Of a DNA stretch of 64,000 nt, positions 16,368 through 25,903 are shown in pieces; positions within the stretch are counted from its first letter, which is position 1, and every line of letters starts with the position of its first letter. This DNA is from an uncultured Alphaproteobacteria bacterium (GTDB taxonomy: Bacteria > Pseudomonadota > Alphaproteobacteria > RF32 > CAG-239): positions 100,001 through 164,000 of the forward strand of contig CALXTU010000004.1 of the NCBI GenBank assembly GCA_944391495.1. The letters run 5' to 3'. The notes below the pieces were generated by a model. That model worked only from the letters and a program-made list of their open reading frames with translations. It had not been told where the DNA came from and did no database searches. A program made the position numbers and the translations under genes.

Positions 16368-18962
16368 TTATATTTTTCCCTCATACGCATCAAGATAGAT
16401 TTTCCGGATGTCTTCCATGAGCGGATAAACCGGGTTGGCTCCCGTGCACTGGTCATCAAAGGCATTTTCGACCAGCCAGTCAAGTTTGGCCTCAAAGTCT
16501 TTTTTGCTGATACCCCAGTCTTTGATTGAAGCCGGAATATCAATTTCCTTCTTCAGACCTTCAATTGCCTCAATCAAAGCCGCAACCTTCTCGTCGTCGG
16601 TTTTACCTTTAAGTTTCAGGTTGCTGGCAATCTGTGCATAACGCCGCTTGGCCTCCGGCATTTTATACTGCGGGAATATCGCCTGTTTGCGCGGACAATC
16701 GGTGGCATTATATTTAATAACCTGACTGATCAGAAGCGCGTTGGCAATACCATGCGGAATATTGAACGCCGCTCCGAGTTTATGCGCCATGGAGTGGCAC
16801 AATCCCAAGAACGAGTTGGCAAAAGCCATACCGGCGATTGTCGCCGCATGATGCATTTTTTCTCTGGCCTTCGGATCATCTGCACCGTTTTTATAAGCGC
16901 GCGGCAGATAACGGAACACCTGCTTGGCCGCCTCCAAAGCCGTTGAATTGGTAAAGTTCGTCGCCATAACCGAAACATAAGCTTCAATAGCATGAACCAA
17001 CGCGTCAATACCGCCGGCCGAAGTCAGCCCTTTGGGCATATTGTCAACAAAGTTAGCGTCAATGATTGCCATATTCGGCGTCAGAGCATAATCGGCAATA
17101 GCATATTTGACATGTGTTTTATCATCGGTAATAACCGCAAACGGCGTAACTTCCGAACCGGTACCGGACGTTGTCGGAATAGCAACCATCATTGCCTTTT
17201 TGCCGAGTTCGCCTATTGTGCAGATACGTTTCCGGATATCCATAAAACGCATGGCCACGTCTTCAAATTCCAGCTCCGGCCGCTCATACTTCAGCCACAT
17301 AATCTTAGCTGCGTCCATAGGCGAACCGCCGCCGAAAGATATAAAGACGTCCGGCTTAAAGACGTTAATCATTACCAAAGCCTCTTCAATCGTCGAAACG
17401 GTCGGATCCGGCTTCACGTCAAAGAATATCTGATATTCAATATCCATATCCTCCAACACATTGGTAATGGCGCTGACCATACCCGAATCAAACAAATAAC
17501 GATCGGTTACAATGAAGGCTCTTTTTTTGCCTTCCAGTTCACGCAACGCAAAATCAACCGCGCCGCGTTTGAAATAAATTTTCGGCGGTACCCTGAACCA
17601 CAACATATTTTCTCTCCTTTCGGCAACGGTTTTATAATTCAACAAATGCTTAACTCCGACATTCTCACTGACGGAGTTTCCGCCCCATGAACCGCAACCC
17701 AAAGTCAAAGACGGTTCCAGTCTGAAATTGAACAGGTCGCCGATACCGCCCTGCGACGAGGGAGAATTAATCAACAGACGCCCCGTCGGCAGTTTTTTGG
17801 CAAAATAATCCACTCTGTCCTGTTTGCGGGTATCGGTATATAAAACGGAGGTATGTCCCATACCGCCCAACTCGACTAAATGCAACGCTTTGTCAACCGC
17901 TTTTTCAAAATCATCGGCTTTGTACAACGACAAAATCGGCGACAATTTCTCATGTGCAAACGGATTCGCCGCCTCGGTCGATGTCTGTTCCGCCAGCAGG
18001 ATTTTTGCATGTTCCGGCACATTAATTCCGGCCAGTTTGGCAATTTTTGCCGCCGGCTGACCGACGATTTCCGGATTAACCCCCTTGGGCGTCAAAATAA
18101 TCTTGGCAAGTTTTTCCGCCTCTTTGGCACTCAGCAGATATGCCCCGCGGTAAACAAATTCCTGTTTAACCTTATCATAAACCGGCTTCAGGGCAATAAC
18201 CGATTGCTCCGAAGCGCAAATCATGCCGTTGTCAAAAGTTTTGGACATCAGAATATAGGAAACGGCCATTTCAATATCCGCCGTTTCATCAATAATCGCC
18301 GGCACATTGCCCGCACCGACGCCGAGCGCCGGTTTACCCGAAGAATACGCAGCCTTAACCATTCCCGGACCGCCGGTTGCCAGAATACCGTCAACCAGCG
18401 GATGTGTCATCAACAAATCGGTCAATTCTATCGACGGCTCATCAATCCAGCCGATAATGTTTTCCGGAGCACCGGCCTTAACCGCCGCTTCATAAACAAC
18501 TTTAGCCGCCTCAATCGTCGACTTTTTAGCGCGCGGATGCGGCGAAAAAATAATGGCATTGCGGGTTTTAAGACAAATCAAAGACTTAAAAATCGCCGTC
18601 GAAGTCGGATTGGTTGTCGGCACCACACCGGCAATCACGCCGAGCGGTTCGGCCACGATTTTTATGCCGTTGGTTCTGTCCGATTTGATGATGCCGCAGG
18701 TCTTGTCATTTTTGTACTTATTATAAATATATTCCGAGGCAAAGTGGTTTTTAATGATTTTATCTTCAACCACACCCATGCCGGTATCCTCAACCGCCAT
18801 TTTAGCCAGCGGAATCCGCGCCTTGTCGGCCGCGGTGGCGGCTGCTTTAAAAATTCTGTTAACGGTTTCCTGATCAAAGGTCGCAAAAATCTTTTGCGCT
18901 TCTTTAACCTTTTTAATCAGGCCTTCCAAATCTTTTACTGTTTTGACTTCCTTGTTAGCCAT
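16368..18962 (-). CDS. adhE: Bifunctional aldehyde/alcohol dehydrogenase AdhE
   Basis: An 864-residue fermentation enzyme that converts acetyl-CoA to acetaldehyde and then ethanol with two NADH. I chose the ATG at 18962 (MANKEVKTVK), which has AAAGG about 9 bases upstream; a longer in-frame start lacks a good site. The N-terminal acylating aldehyde dehydrogenase has catalytic Cys249 in FDNGMICASEQ. The C-terminal iron-dependent alcohol dehydrogenase has GGGSPMDAAK, PTTSGTGSEVTPF and the metal motif HSMAHKLGAAFNIPHG. The length is normal. It heads the run of ferredoxin and hydrogenase genes, and a hairpin separates it from the exporter upstream. Confidence 0.96.
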   Translation of the reverse strand: MANKEVKTVKDLEGLIKKVKEAQKIFATFDQETVNRIFKAAATAADKARIPLAKMAVEDTGMGVVEDKIIKNHFASEYIYNKYKNDKTCGIIKSDRTNGIKIVAEPLGVIAGVVPTTNPTSTAIFKSLICLKTRNAIIFSPHPRAKKSTIEAAKVVYEAAVKAGAPENIIGWIDEPSIELTDLLMTHPLVDGILATGGPGMVKAAYSSGKPALGVGAGNVPAIIDETADIEMAVSYILMSKTFDNGMICASEQSVIALKPVYDKVKQEFVYRGAYLLSAKEAEKLAKIILTPKGVNPEIVGQPAAKIAKLAGINVPEHAKILLAEQTSTEAANPFAHEKLSPILSLYKADDFEKAVDKALHLVELGGMGHTSVLYTDTRKQDRVDYFAKKLPTGRLLINSPSSQGGIGDLFNFRLEPSLTLGCGSWGGNSVSENVGVKHLLNYKTVAERRENMLWFRVPPKIYFKRGAVDFALRELEGKKRAFIVTDRYLFDSGMVSAITNVLEDMDIEYQIFFDVKPDPTVSTIEEALVMINVFKPDVFISFGGGSPMDAAKIMWLKYERPELEFEDVAMRFMDIRKRICTIGELGKKAMMVAIPTTSGTGSEVTPFAVITDDKTHVKYAIADYALTPNMAIIDANFVDNMPKGLTSAGGIDALVHAIEAYVSVMATNFTNSTALEAAKQVFRYLPRAYKNGADDPKAREKMHHAATIAGMAFANSFLGLCHSMAHKLGAAFNIPHGIANALLISQVIKYNATDCPRKQAIFPQYKMPEAKRRYAQIASNLKLKGKTDDEKVAALIEAIEGLKKEIDIPASIKDWGISKKDFEAKLDWLVENAFDDQCTGANPVYPLMEDIRKIYLDAYEGKI

Positions 18963-19021
18963 TATTTTAGACCTTTCATAAAAATTTCCCACGATTTTAT
19001 ATTGTCGCACGGATTTATTAA

Positions 19022-19053
19022 AATAAAGTTTATCCGACCGGATAAACTTTATT
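19022..19053 (-). terminator. Perfect 14-bp hairpin between exporter and adhE
   Basis: AATAAAGTTTATCC / GGATAAACTTTATT with a 4-base loop, followed on the minus strand by TT. It lies 10 bases after the exporter stop and about 60 before adhE. A terminator is most likely. Its perfect symmetry next to the start of a redox-type operon also allows an operator role. Confidence 0.7.
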
Positions 19054-19063
19054 GGATTAAATT

Positions 19064-20827
19064 TCATTTCAACTGACTCTGGTACAACGATGCGTAAATA
19101 GATCCTTCCCTTTGCAAAAGTTCCTCATGCGTGCCGAGTTCGACCAGCTCCCCGTAATTGATAACGGCAATTTTATCGGCGTGTCTGACCGTTGACAAGC
19201 GGTGCGCAATGATAAACACCGTCCGATCTTTCATCAGGTTGTCAACCGCCTGCTGTACCACGGCCTCCGATTTATTGTCCAGAGCCGAAGTCGCCTCGTC
19301 CAGAATAACCACCGGTGCGTTTTTCAAAAAAGCCCGTGCTATGGCGATACGTTGTTTCTGACCGCCGGACAACAGGGTTCCTCTCTCGCCTATTTCCGTA
19401 TCCAGCCCTTTTTCCAATCCGTTGATAAATTCTTCCAGACAAGCATTCTTCACGGCCGTTCTGATCTCATCTTCCGTTGCATTTTCTTTACCCAAAAGAA
19501 TATTGTCGCGAATGGTTCCGGCAAACAAAAAATTATCTTGAAAGACTATGGCAATATTCTCTCTGAGCGAATCCAAATTCAAGTCACGAACGTCAACGCC
19601 GTCAAACAATACCGCCCCGCCGGTAACATCATAAAACCGCGGCAGCAAATTAACCATAGTCGTTTTTCCGCCGCCCGAATTTCCGACAAAAGCAACCGTC
19701 TCGCCTTTTTTTATTTTCAGGTTAATATGCTTCAAAACCGGCTTGCCGGGTTCATATTCAAAACAAACATCCCGATACTCTATTCCTTTTTTAATTCCCG
19801 GTAACAACTTGGCATCTTTCTTGCTGACGATATCCGGCTTCCCGTCCAAAAGCTCAAACACCCTGTCCATTGCCATCAAAGCCATCTGTACGGCATTAAA
19901 ATTATTACCGATGGCCTTAATCGGCGTATAAAGCATAATCAGTGCCGCAATAAAAGAAACGAAATTTCCCGGCGTAATCGTATGGGTTACGATCAAATAA
20001 CTGCCGAGCCAGATAACCGCGGCAATACCGACCGACACGATAAAATGCATCATCGGCGACATAATTCCCGTCCGCTGAGTCATCTTGATACCGAGCTTAA
20101 AACACTGGTGCAGCGTATCCTCAAACCTTTTGGCCTGATAGTCATACAGATTGTATGAGCTGATAATCCGGTTGCCGTTGAAAGTTTCGTTAAAATGCGT
20201 TACGACGTTGGAACCGGAAAAAACCGACTTATCCATAATTGATTTAATTCTTTTCTTGACTGTCGTCAGTGGATATAACGCACCGGCCAGCACAATAACC
20301 GCCACAATGGCCAACTGCCATGAATTGTAAAACAATACCGCAATCAGCGAAATGGAAGAAAACAACCTTGTCGTAAACAATTTTAAGTTAGACAACAAAC
20401 CGTTGCAGCTGGTATCCACGTCATTATTAAACCGAAAAACAATTTCTCCGGAACTTTTCTTATCAAAAAAAGCGGCGTGATAATGCAAAAGCTTTTTGAA
20501 CAAGTCCGTTTTCAGCCCCATTGAAACTTTTTGTCCGACCCAGGTATTGAGATAAGTGGCCGAATAATTGAATATGCTCTGAACCAAGGTAAACAAAATT
20601 ATCAGGATCGGAATATAGACCGTATAATTCGTTCCTTTCTCAATCATCACGATATCCATATACGGCTTCAAAGCCCAGGCAATAACCGCGTCCATGGCGC
20701 CGATGGGAATGGTAATCAGCAGCGCCAACAGCGCCCTTCCCCAATACGGTTTCACATATTTCCACATTTTGCGATAATTAACATACATCTGCGAAGCGGT
20801 AATTTTATTTGTCAGTTTTTTAAACAT
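19064..20827 (-). CDS. MsbA-like ABC exporter
   Basis: A 587-residue half-transporter with six membrane helices in the first 320 residues and a C-terminal ATPase: Walker A GNSGGGKTTMV, signature LSGGQKQR, Walker B VVILDEATSALD and the switch histidine in IIAHRLST. The fold and length match MsbA and other type IV lipid or drug exporters, which act as homodimers in the inner membrane. Lipid A flipping is possible, but the substrate cannot be read from sequence. It stands alone, ended by the hairpin at 19022. Confidence 0.88.
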   Translation of the reverse strand: MFKKLTNKITASQMYVNYRKMWKYVKPYWGRALLALLITIPIGAMDAVIAWALKPYMDIVMIEKGTNYTVYIPILIILFTLVQSIFNYSATYLNTWVGQKVSMGLKTDLFKKLLHYHAAFFDKKSSGEIVFRFNNDVDTSCNGLLSNLKLFTTRLFSSISLIAVLFYNSWQLAIVAVIVLAGALYPLTTVKKRIKSIMDKSVFSGSNVVTHFNETFNGNRIISSYNLYDYQAKRFEDTLHQCFKLGIKMTQRTGIMSPMMHFIVSVGIAAVIWLGSYLIVTHTITPGNFVSFIAALIMLYTPIKAIGNNFNAVQMALMAMDRVFELLDGKPDIVSKKDAKLLPGIKKGIEYRDVCFEYEPGKPVLKHINLKIKKGETVAFVGNSGGGKTTMVNLLPRFYDVTGGAVLFDGVDVRDLNLDSLRENIAIVFQDNFLFAGTIRDNILLGKENATEDEIRTAVKNACLEEFINGLEKGLDTEIGERGTLLSGGQKQRIAIARAFLKNAPVVILDEATSALDNKSEAVVQQAVDNLMKDRTVFIIAHRLSTVRHADKIAVINYGELVELGTHEELLQREGSIYASLYQSQLK

Positions 20828-20913
20828 CGGCCACCATAAATCATTAACAACCGCCGGTATTGTAGGCTAAATCAAAGATGATTGCAAATGCTTTTGATAA
20901 GATATGCAAATAT

Positions 20914-22299
20914 CTATAAACTTATTTTAAACGCCGTATAGCGGCCGTATTCTGACCTCAGCCGAATTTTCATACCGCCGGCCGCCGCAAGTTTCTCAAC
21001 AATATACAAACCCAATCCAGAACCTTGTCTTAATGTGTTACATTGATAAAATTCTTTAAATATATGTTTTTGTTTGTTCTTATCAATACCGATACCGTCA
21101 TCAACCACCCAGAAACTGTCGGCGGAATTCCCGACCGTGATTTGCTGCCGGGCATATTTTAACGCGTTTTCCAGTAGATTACGAATTATTCTTTCAACCC
21201 CAAAAGCATTTTGCCGGACAAATACGTCATTCAGACGGAATTTTATCTTTAAATTTCGATTGGCCGCCAATTCCCGATATTCACGGCAAATACGCTGCAG
21301 CAATTCCCGAAGATTAAACAATGCGTTATCCTGCATTGCGCTTTCGGAGCCGAACATCGCCGCATCGGCAAAACGGCCGAACATCATATCCAGATTCTTG
21401 CCGCTGTCTTCCAAATCGGCAACAATTTTCGGATATTCTTTTTCGGGCGCCGTCTTTAGTCTTTCAATCAAAAGCCTCATACTCTGCAGCGGTTGCCTTA
21501 AATCATGACAAATATGCGCCGGCAGACATACCTCGGATAACCCGTTTTTATCACCGACCCGCCCTCTTTTGCATAATCCGCTCCGGATTTCGGCCAAATC
21601 GCTGATATCCTGAAAAGCGCCGGCAATTTTCGGCTCTCCGTTTTCATAAATAACACCCGCCATAAAACGGCAATACTTCAGCCGACCGGCCGGCGTAACG
21701 ATCCGAACGGTTCCCTCAACGTCTTTTTTCTCGCGGAAGATTTCCTTCAATTTCTGTTTATAAACGACCAGATCCGCCGGATATATCTGTTCGCGGATAA
21801 GGTTTTTATGAAAAGTTTTGCCGCCGTCGGTCACCCCGAAAATCTTATACATTTCTTCCGACCAATAAAATCTCTTCCGGCCGATATCCAGCTCCCAATA
21901 ACCGAGCCGGGCTATTCTTTCGGCAAACAAAACTCTCTGATTGTTAATATGTAACAAATGCGCCAGCTGCCTCTTTTCGGTAATATCGTCCAGACAAAGC
22001 CAGGCACTGGCAACCGTCGGATAAACATAAACCAGATAATAACGATTCTGAAACGGCCAGTAAAAATGATGCGGATATTGCTGATATAAGGCATTTTCAA
22101 CATTTTGCCGCAAAACGGCTGCCTCGGCCGACGGCACCAGATCGTCCAAATGCCGGCAACTCCGACCGCAGCTCTGAAAAACACAACCGGCCTTGCCGTT
22201 GGCAAATAAAACTTTTCCGGATTTGGCAACCTCAAGCAAAATATTGGTTGAAATATCCGCAACAATTTCCGGGAGCGTATTTTGTTGTCGGTCTGTCAT
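20914..22299 (-). CDS. PAS-domain sensor histidine kinase
   Basis: About 461 residues from the ATG at 22299; AAAGAGG stands close before it, and a TTG at 22311 is an alternative start without a visible site. Two PAS-type regions (about 10-105 and 130-250, the second with YWSEEMYKIFGV) precede a HisKA motif with the phosphoacceptor in CHDLRQPLQS. The ATPase has an N box NLLENALKYA, G1 VVDDGIGIDKN and G2 GSGLGLYIVEKL. No membrane helix or receiver domain is present, so it is a soluble orphan kinase. It starts within 20 bases of the DUF4340 gene and probably belongs to that ABC operon. Confidence 0.87.
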   Translation of the reverse strand: MTDRQQNTLPEIVADISTNILLEVAKSGKVLFANGKAGCVFQSCGRSCRHLDDLVPSAEAAVLRQNVENALYQQYPHHFYWPFQNRYYLVYVYPTVASAWLCLDDITEKRQLAHLLHINNQRVLFAERIARLGYWELDIGRKRFYWSEEMYKIFGVTDGGKTFHKNLIREQIYPADLVVYKQKLKEIFREKKDVEGTVRIVTPAGRLKYCRFMAGVIYENGEPKIAGAFQDISDLAEIRSGLCKRGRVGDKNGLSEVCLPAHICHDLRQPLQSMRLLIERLKTAPEKEYPKIVADLEDSGKNLDMMFGRFADAAMFGSESAMQDNALFNLRELLQRICREYRELAANRNLKIKFRLNDVFVRQNAFGVERIIRNLLENALKYARQQITVGNSADSFWVVDDGIGIDKNKQKHIFKEFYQCNTLRQGSGLGLYIVEKLAAAGGMKIRLRSEYGRYTAFKISL

Positions 22300-22317
22300 A
22301 TCCTCTTTCAAAACTAA

Positions 22318-23298
22318 CTACATCAGACGAAAATTTCGCAAAATATGTCTCTGTTCGAGTGAAATTTCAAAATACCACCCGTCATACAGAAAACGATTAT
22401 CCCTGATATAGTCATTCACCGAAGATATTGGTAGAGGCGTCGTGGATAAATTTACATTCAGCCAAACCCGACCTTCCCGGTCTGTATACAAACGACAGAT
22501 AAATTCAAGCCCGTAAAAAGTTATGACGTCAATGACTTTCGGCTCGGCAATCACCCCGTCATACTTTTCTTTAAATACCGCTTCCGGCATTGCATCAACA
22601 ATATTAACGGCCTTCAAAACATTCAGCAAGGACGCAACATTCACTCTCACGCCCTGCTCATCGGCAAAACCGCCGACGGCACTTTCTCTCTGAGCCGTTT
22701 TGCCGTTCGATGTAATGCTTTCAATCCCCTTATCCGGAATGGAAAGCACCGGACGCAGCAGCCAATAGCGGGCAAAAATCGGCAGATCAAAATCACCGTC
22801 AATCAACCATATAGCCTTATCCTGCGGACGGCGCGCAAAAAAATAGCGCTCTTCGGAATTAGAAAGCCCGACAATCATTTCATCAAGCAACTCATTGCCG
22901 GCATAAGTCTGAATTAAAATACCGGAATCCTGTTTTTCCTGCCGTGGATCAATCAGATATCCCTGATGCAGCGTTTCCTGTTTATATGGCAGATTAACCG
23001 AATAAACACTTTTATTGACCGAACTTAAAAAACGGTGCATCAGATGAAAATCGGCATAATAGCCGCCCTTGTTGGCAACAAGCCAGTAGCTGTTGCGCTG
23101 AACAAGCTCAACCGTATCTTCTGCCGTTGTGATGACGATCTTGTCTACCTTACCGCCGGTATCAAAAGTTTTGGCAAAAACCAGCTGCCCCTGCAAATTC
23201 AGACTATTACGCTGCTGATAAAAATATACGGCGGCAACAGCGGCCGACAAGGCCAGAATTGCCAGAATCAAAATAAGCACCATACTGCGTTTATTCAT
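22318..23298 (-). CDS. DUF4340-type protein of a Gld-like ABC system
   Basis: A 326-residue protein with one N-terminal membrane helix (MVLILILAILALSAAVAAVY, about 6-25) and an extracytoplasmic region of repeated beta-rich segments, as in DUF4340 proteins. Such genes commonly follow GldG-type genes. Its ATG overlaps the preceding gene by 4 bases, so the products probably work together at the inner membrane. The biochemical role is unknown. Confidence 0.75.
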   Translation of the reverse strand: MNKRSMVLILILAILALSAAVAAVYFYQQRNSLNLQGQLVFAKTFDTGGKVDKIVITTAEDTVELVQRNSYWLVANKGGYYADFHLMHRFLSSVNKSVYSVNLPYKQETLHQGYLIDPRQEKQDSGILIQTYAGNELLDEMIVGLSNSEERYFFARRPQDKAIWLIDGDFDLPIFARYWLLRPVLSIPDKGIESITSNGKTAQRESAVGGFADEQGVRVNVASLLNVLKAVNIVDAMPEAVFKEKYDGVIAEPKVIDVITFYGLEFICRLYTDREGRVWLNVNLSTTPLPISSVNDYIRDNRFLYDGWYFEISLEQRHILRNFRLM

Positions 23299-25160
23299 TT
23301 TACATACTCCTCGGCTCTGCGTCTTACCCGGCGTTCATAAATCCGGTAAATTCCCCAGACCAGCAATACCCACAGCAGCGGCAGTCCGCCGATAACGGCA
23401 ACGGCAAACCAGGACAAATAATTCTGATAACGTTCTTCCGTCAGATAAGCTATTCTGCGGAGTTCATTTTCTTTATCTGCTTCCGTTCGCTGCAATTCTT
23501 CCAAATTTTTTATTTGTTTGGCCGAAGGCAGTGCCAGTGCTGCAAGCCTTTCTTTTGCCTCGGTGATTTGCTGCCTGATCTCCGCCAGTTCATCGGCAAT
23601 TGCCTTTTTTTGCGGCTGATAAACCCCTGCAGCCAGACGATAAAACACGTCGGACATATTAAGACGCGGCTTTTCATCGGGCTTACGCGCCACCGTTGCA
23701 TAGCCGCTTTGTGTCAGATAATCCAAAGCACTTTCGATAAACCGCATATTATCCGACAAAGTTGCGGCAGCAAACGCGTCGTGCTTTTGTCCGGCTTTGG
23801 CGTCCCATAAAGCCGCCGCAGCCATATCGCTGTCTCCCACCAGAAGCAGAGTTCCTTCTTTCAGCGGCAAGCTCAAAAACGGCGGCATTTCCGCCAATAT
23901 TTGCGCAGATGAAACAATCGGACGGTCAAATAAAGATTTAAACTTTCCTTCAATCAGTAAAGCCAGCGGATAACGTTTATCCGTCAGCAAATAATCTTTC
24001 AACAAGCCGTCATAAGTCAGATTAATCGCTTTTACGGCCGGCAGGGCACCACTGTTTTCACCGGTTGAAAACAGTACGGTCGTTCGCAAATTTTGCTGCG
24101 GCGTATATTCAAAAAAGCCGCTGTGATTCAAAAATAGTTTTTTAGTGCCTTTCATGACCGGATGTTCGGCTATTCCGTCGTTTGTCACGATCAGCCAAAA
24201 CGGATATTTGATAAAATGCCCGCTTAACATAAGTTCCCGACTGTTGGAATTATCTCCGGCCAAAACATCTTCACGATACAAAACGCCGGCATTTTTCAGC
24301 AATCGCTGCAGCCCGCTGTTATAGCCGATAAACATTTCTTTTTCTTTGAATCTTTCCTCGGCCAGTACGTCCATCATAACCATAACTTTACCGCCCCACA
24401 TCAGATACTGATCAAGAGCGTAAAGAGCTTCTTCCTCCAAATTCAGCGGATAAAAGACTAAAACCGCATCAATCCCTTCCGGCACAAAAGGCGACGTCTT
24501 ACTCAGCGAAACGACATCATATCCCAAAGTCTCAAGTTGGTCGACAAACGGCAGATTCTCGGCATAGCGCAGCGGATTCTTTTGCTCCGCCGCCCGAAAA
24601 TAAGGCGACAATATGCCCAGCCTCGGCCGCCGGTTCGCCGTCAAAACCGAAAGCAGCCGGGTAATATCACTTTCCAGTTCATCGCGGCGTTCCGGTGCCA
24701 ACTGCGGAATGGCAAGCGTCCGTCCGTTTTCGTCGGTAAAGCTCAATCCCAGATACACATATTTTTTGTTATCCGGCGCCGCAAACTCTTTAACGCCCGC
24801 CCTCTCGGCCTCCGTCTGCGAACTGGTAAACGGCACGACCTCGACCGCCGAAACCTTTATCTGCCCGTTGCTCCGGCGTTGATATTCCGCCAGCAGCCGT
24901 CGTACATAATCGGCATAACCGGCCAGAGCAACGTCTTTTTGTGCCAGATCTTTTGACACATAAAAGCGAATATTAACCCCGTACTTATTATCCTCCAACC
25001 ATTTGACGGTATCCTTGTCCAAACCGAATCTGTCATCGGCCGTCACATCCCAATAACCGCCGACGACCAAATTCAAACAAAAAATCAGCGCCGCCGTCAG
25101 AACGGCAATTCCGACACCCATATAAACCAATTTGATATTTTTTCCCAAGCGTAAGCTCAA
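23295..25160 (-). CDS. GldG-like ABC-associated membrane protein
   Basis: A 621-residue protein of the GldG/ABC-type uncharacterised transport family. One helix at about 10-33, a long periplasmic domain, a coiled-coil segment at about 525-575, and a second helix near the end (WFAVAVIGGLPLLWVLLVW) before a basic tail RRVRRRAEEY. The start is TTG at 25160; AGGAGC inside the end of the upstream permease gene supports it. In Bacteroidetes GldG joins GldA and GldF, but here there is no gliding machinery, so another envelope role is likely. Confidence 0.8.
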   Translation of the reverse strand: MSLRLGKNIKLVYMGVGIAVLTAALIFCLNLVVGGYWDVTADDRFGLDKDTVKWLEDNKYGVNIRFYVSKDLAQKDVALAGYADYVRRLLAEYQRRSNGQIKVSAVEVVPFTSSQTEAERAGVKEFAAPDNKKYVYLGLSFTDENGRTLAIPQLAPERRDELESDITRLLSVLTANRRPRLGILSPYFRAAEQKNPLRYAENLPFVDQLETLGYDVVSLSKTSPFVPEGIDAVLVFYPLNLEEEALYALDQYLMWGGKVMVMMDVLAEERFKEKEMFIGYNSGLQRLLKNAGVLYREDVLAGDNSNSRELMLSGHFIKYPFWLIVTNDGIAEHPVMKGTKKLFLNHSGFFEYTPQQNLRTTVLFSTGENSGALPAVKAINLTYDGLLKDYLLTDKRYPLALLIEGKFKSLFDRPIVSSAQILAEMPPFLSLPLKEGTLLLVGDSDMAAAALWDAKAGQKHDAFAAATLSDNMRFIESALDYLTQSGYATVARKPDEKPRLNMSDVFYRLAAGVYQPQKKAIADELAEIRQQITEAKERLAALALPSAKQIKNLEELQRTEADKENELRRIAYLTEERYQNYLSWFAVAVIGGLPLLWVLLVWGIYRIYERRVRRRAEEYVK

Positions 25161-25162
25161 AA

Positions 25163-25903
25163 TCAGCTCCTCTTATATTCAACGGCAATAATGTTTACCC
25201 ATAAAGCCGCACCGATTACCAAAACAAAATAAGCCACGGCAGCAAATCGAGCCTGACCGGATATCAAATCATTATATTGTTGTCCGAAATCAAAGGCTTT
25301 TGACAACTGCATAATCAGCAAATTATCGGGCATAAATTTTTCCGCCCAAGAACTAAACCGCGCCGCGGCCAAAACAATACAAACGGCCAACGAAGATAAA
25401 AATGCCGCCAGAACATTATAACAAAAGGCCGAAACGGCGGCACTGACGGCACAAAGACTCCCGGCCATCAAAAAAGTGAACAAATAATTTGCGGCAATCC
25501 AACCGTTGTCAAGCGGCACCATAACCCCGACAATCAACCAAAAACCGGCCGAAGACACCAGCATAATTCCCGCTATCGACCAGGCCGCCAGAAACTTTCC
25601 CGTCGCAATTGCCGCGTAACTGATCGGCTGAGCCAGCAACACTTCCAAGGTATTATGACGATATTCGTCCGCCCAGAGGCGCATGGTCAGTGCCGGAACA
25701 ATCATTGCCGCAATACCGGGCTGAAACCGGAAAAACTGATACAGATTAACGGCGGTATTATTATAAAAGTCAGAGGCATAAAGAGTAAAGACGGCCGCCA
25801 TTGCCGCATAAACAAACAACAACAGATAAACGATCCGGCTCTGAAAATAAAGGCGAAACTCTTTACCCCAGCATGTCAAAACATCTCTTAAAAACATCTT
25901 CAC
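25163..25903 (-). CDS. GldF-like ABC permease
   Basis: A 246-residue membrane protein with about six hydrophobic segments, including VYLLLFVYAAMAAVFTLY and LAAFLSSLAVCIVLAAA. MRLWADEYRHNTLEVLLAQP at about 75-94 is the conserved cytoplasmic motif of ABC-2 permeases (E..x-GT-x-E-L-L). It lies between the ATPase and GldG-like genes with one or two bases between them. Confidence 0.85.
   Translation of the reverse strand: MKMFLRDVLTCWGKEFRLYFQSRIVYLLLFVYAAMAAVFTLYASDFYNNTAVNLYQFFRFQPGIAAMIVPALTMRLWADEYRHNTLEVLLAQPISYAAIATGKFLAAWSIAGIMLVSSAGFWLIVGVMVPLDNGWIAANYLFTFLMAGSLCAVSAAVSAFCYNVLAAFLSSLAVCIVLAAARFSSWAEKFMPDNLLIMQLSKAFDFGQQYNDLISGQARFAAVAYFVLVIGAALWVNIIAVEYKRS

Noticed and set aside
17880..19076. 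A 398-residue open frame on the plus strand
   Set aside because: It is antisense to adhE, is rich in Arg, Asn and Phe, and matches no family I know.
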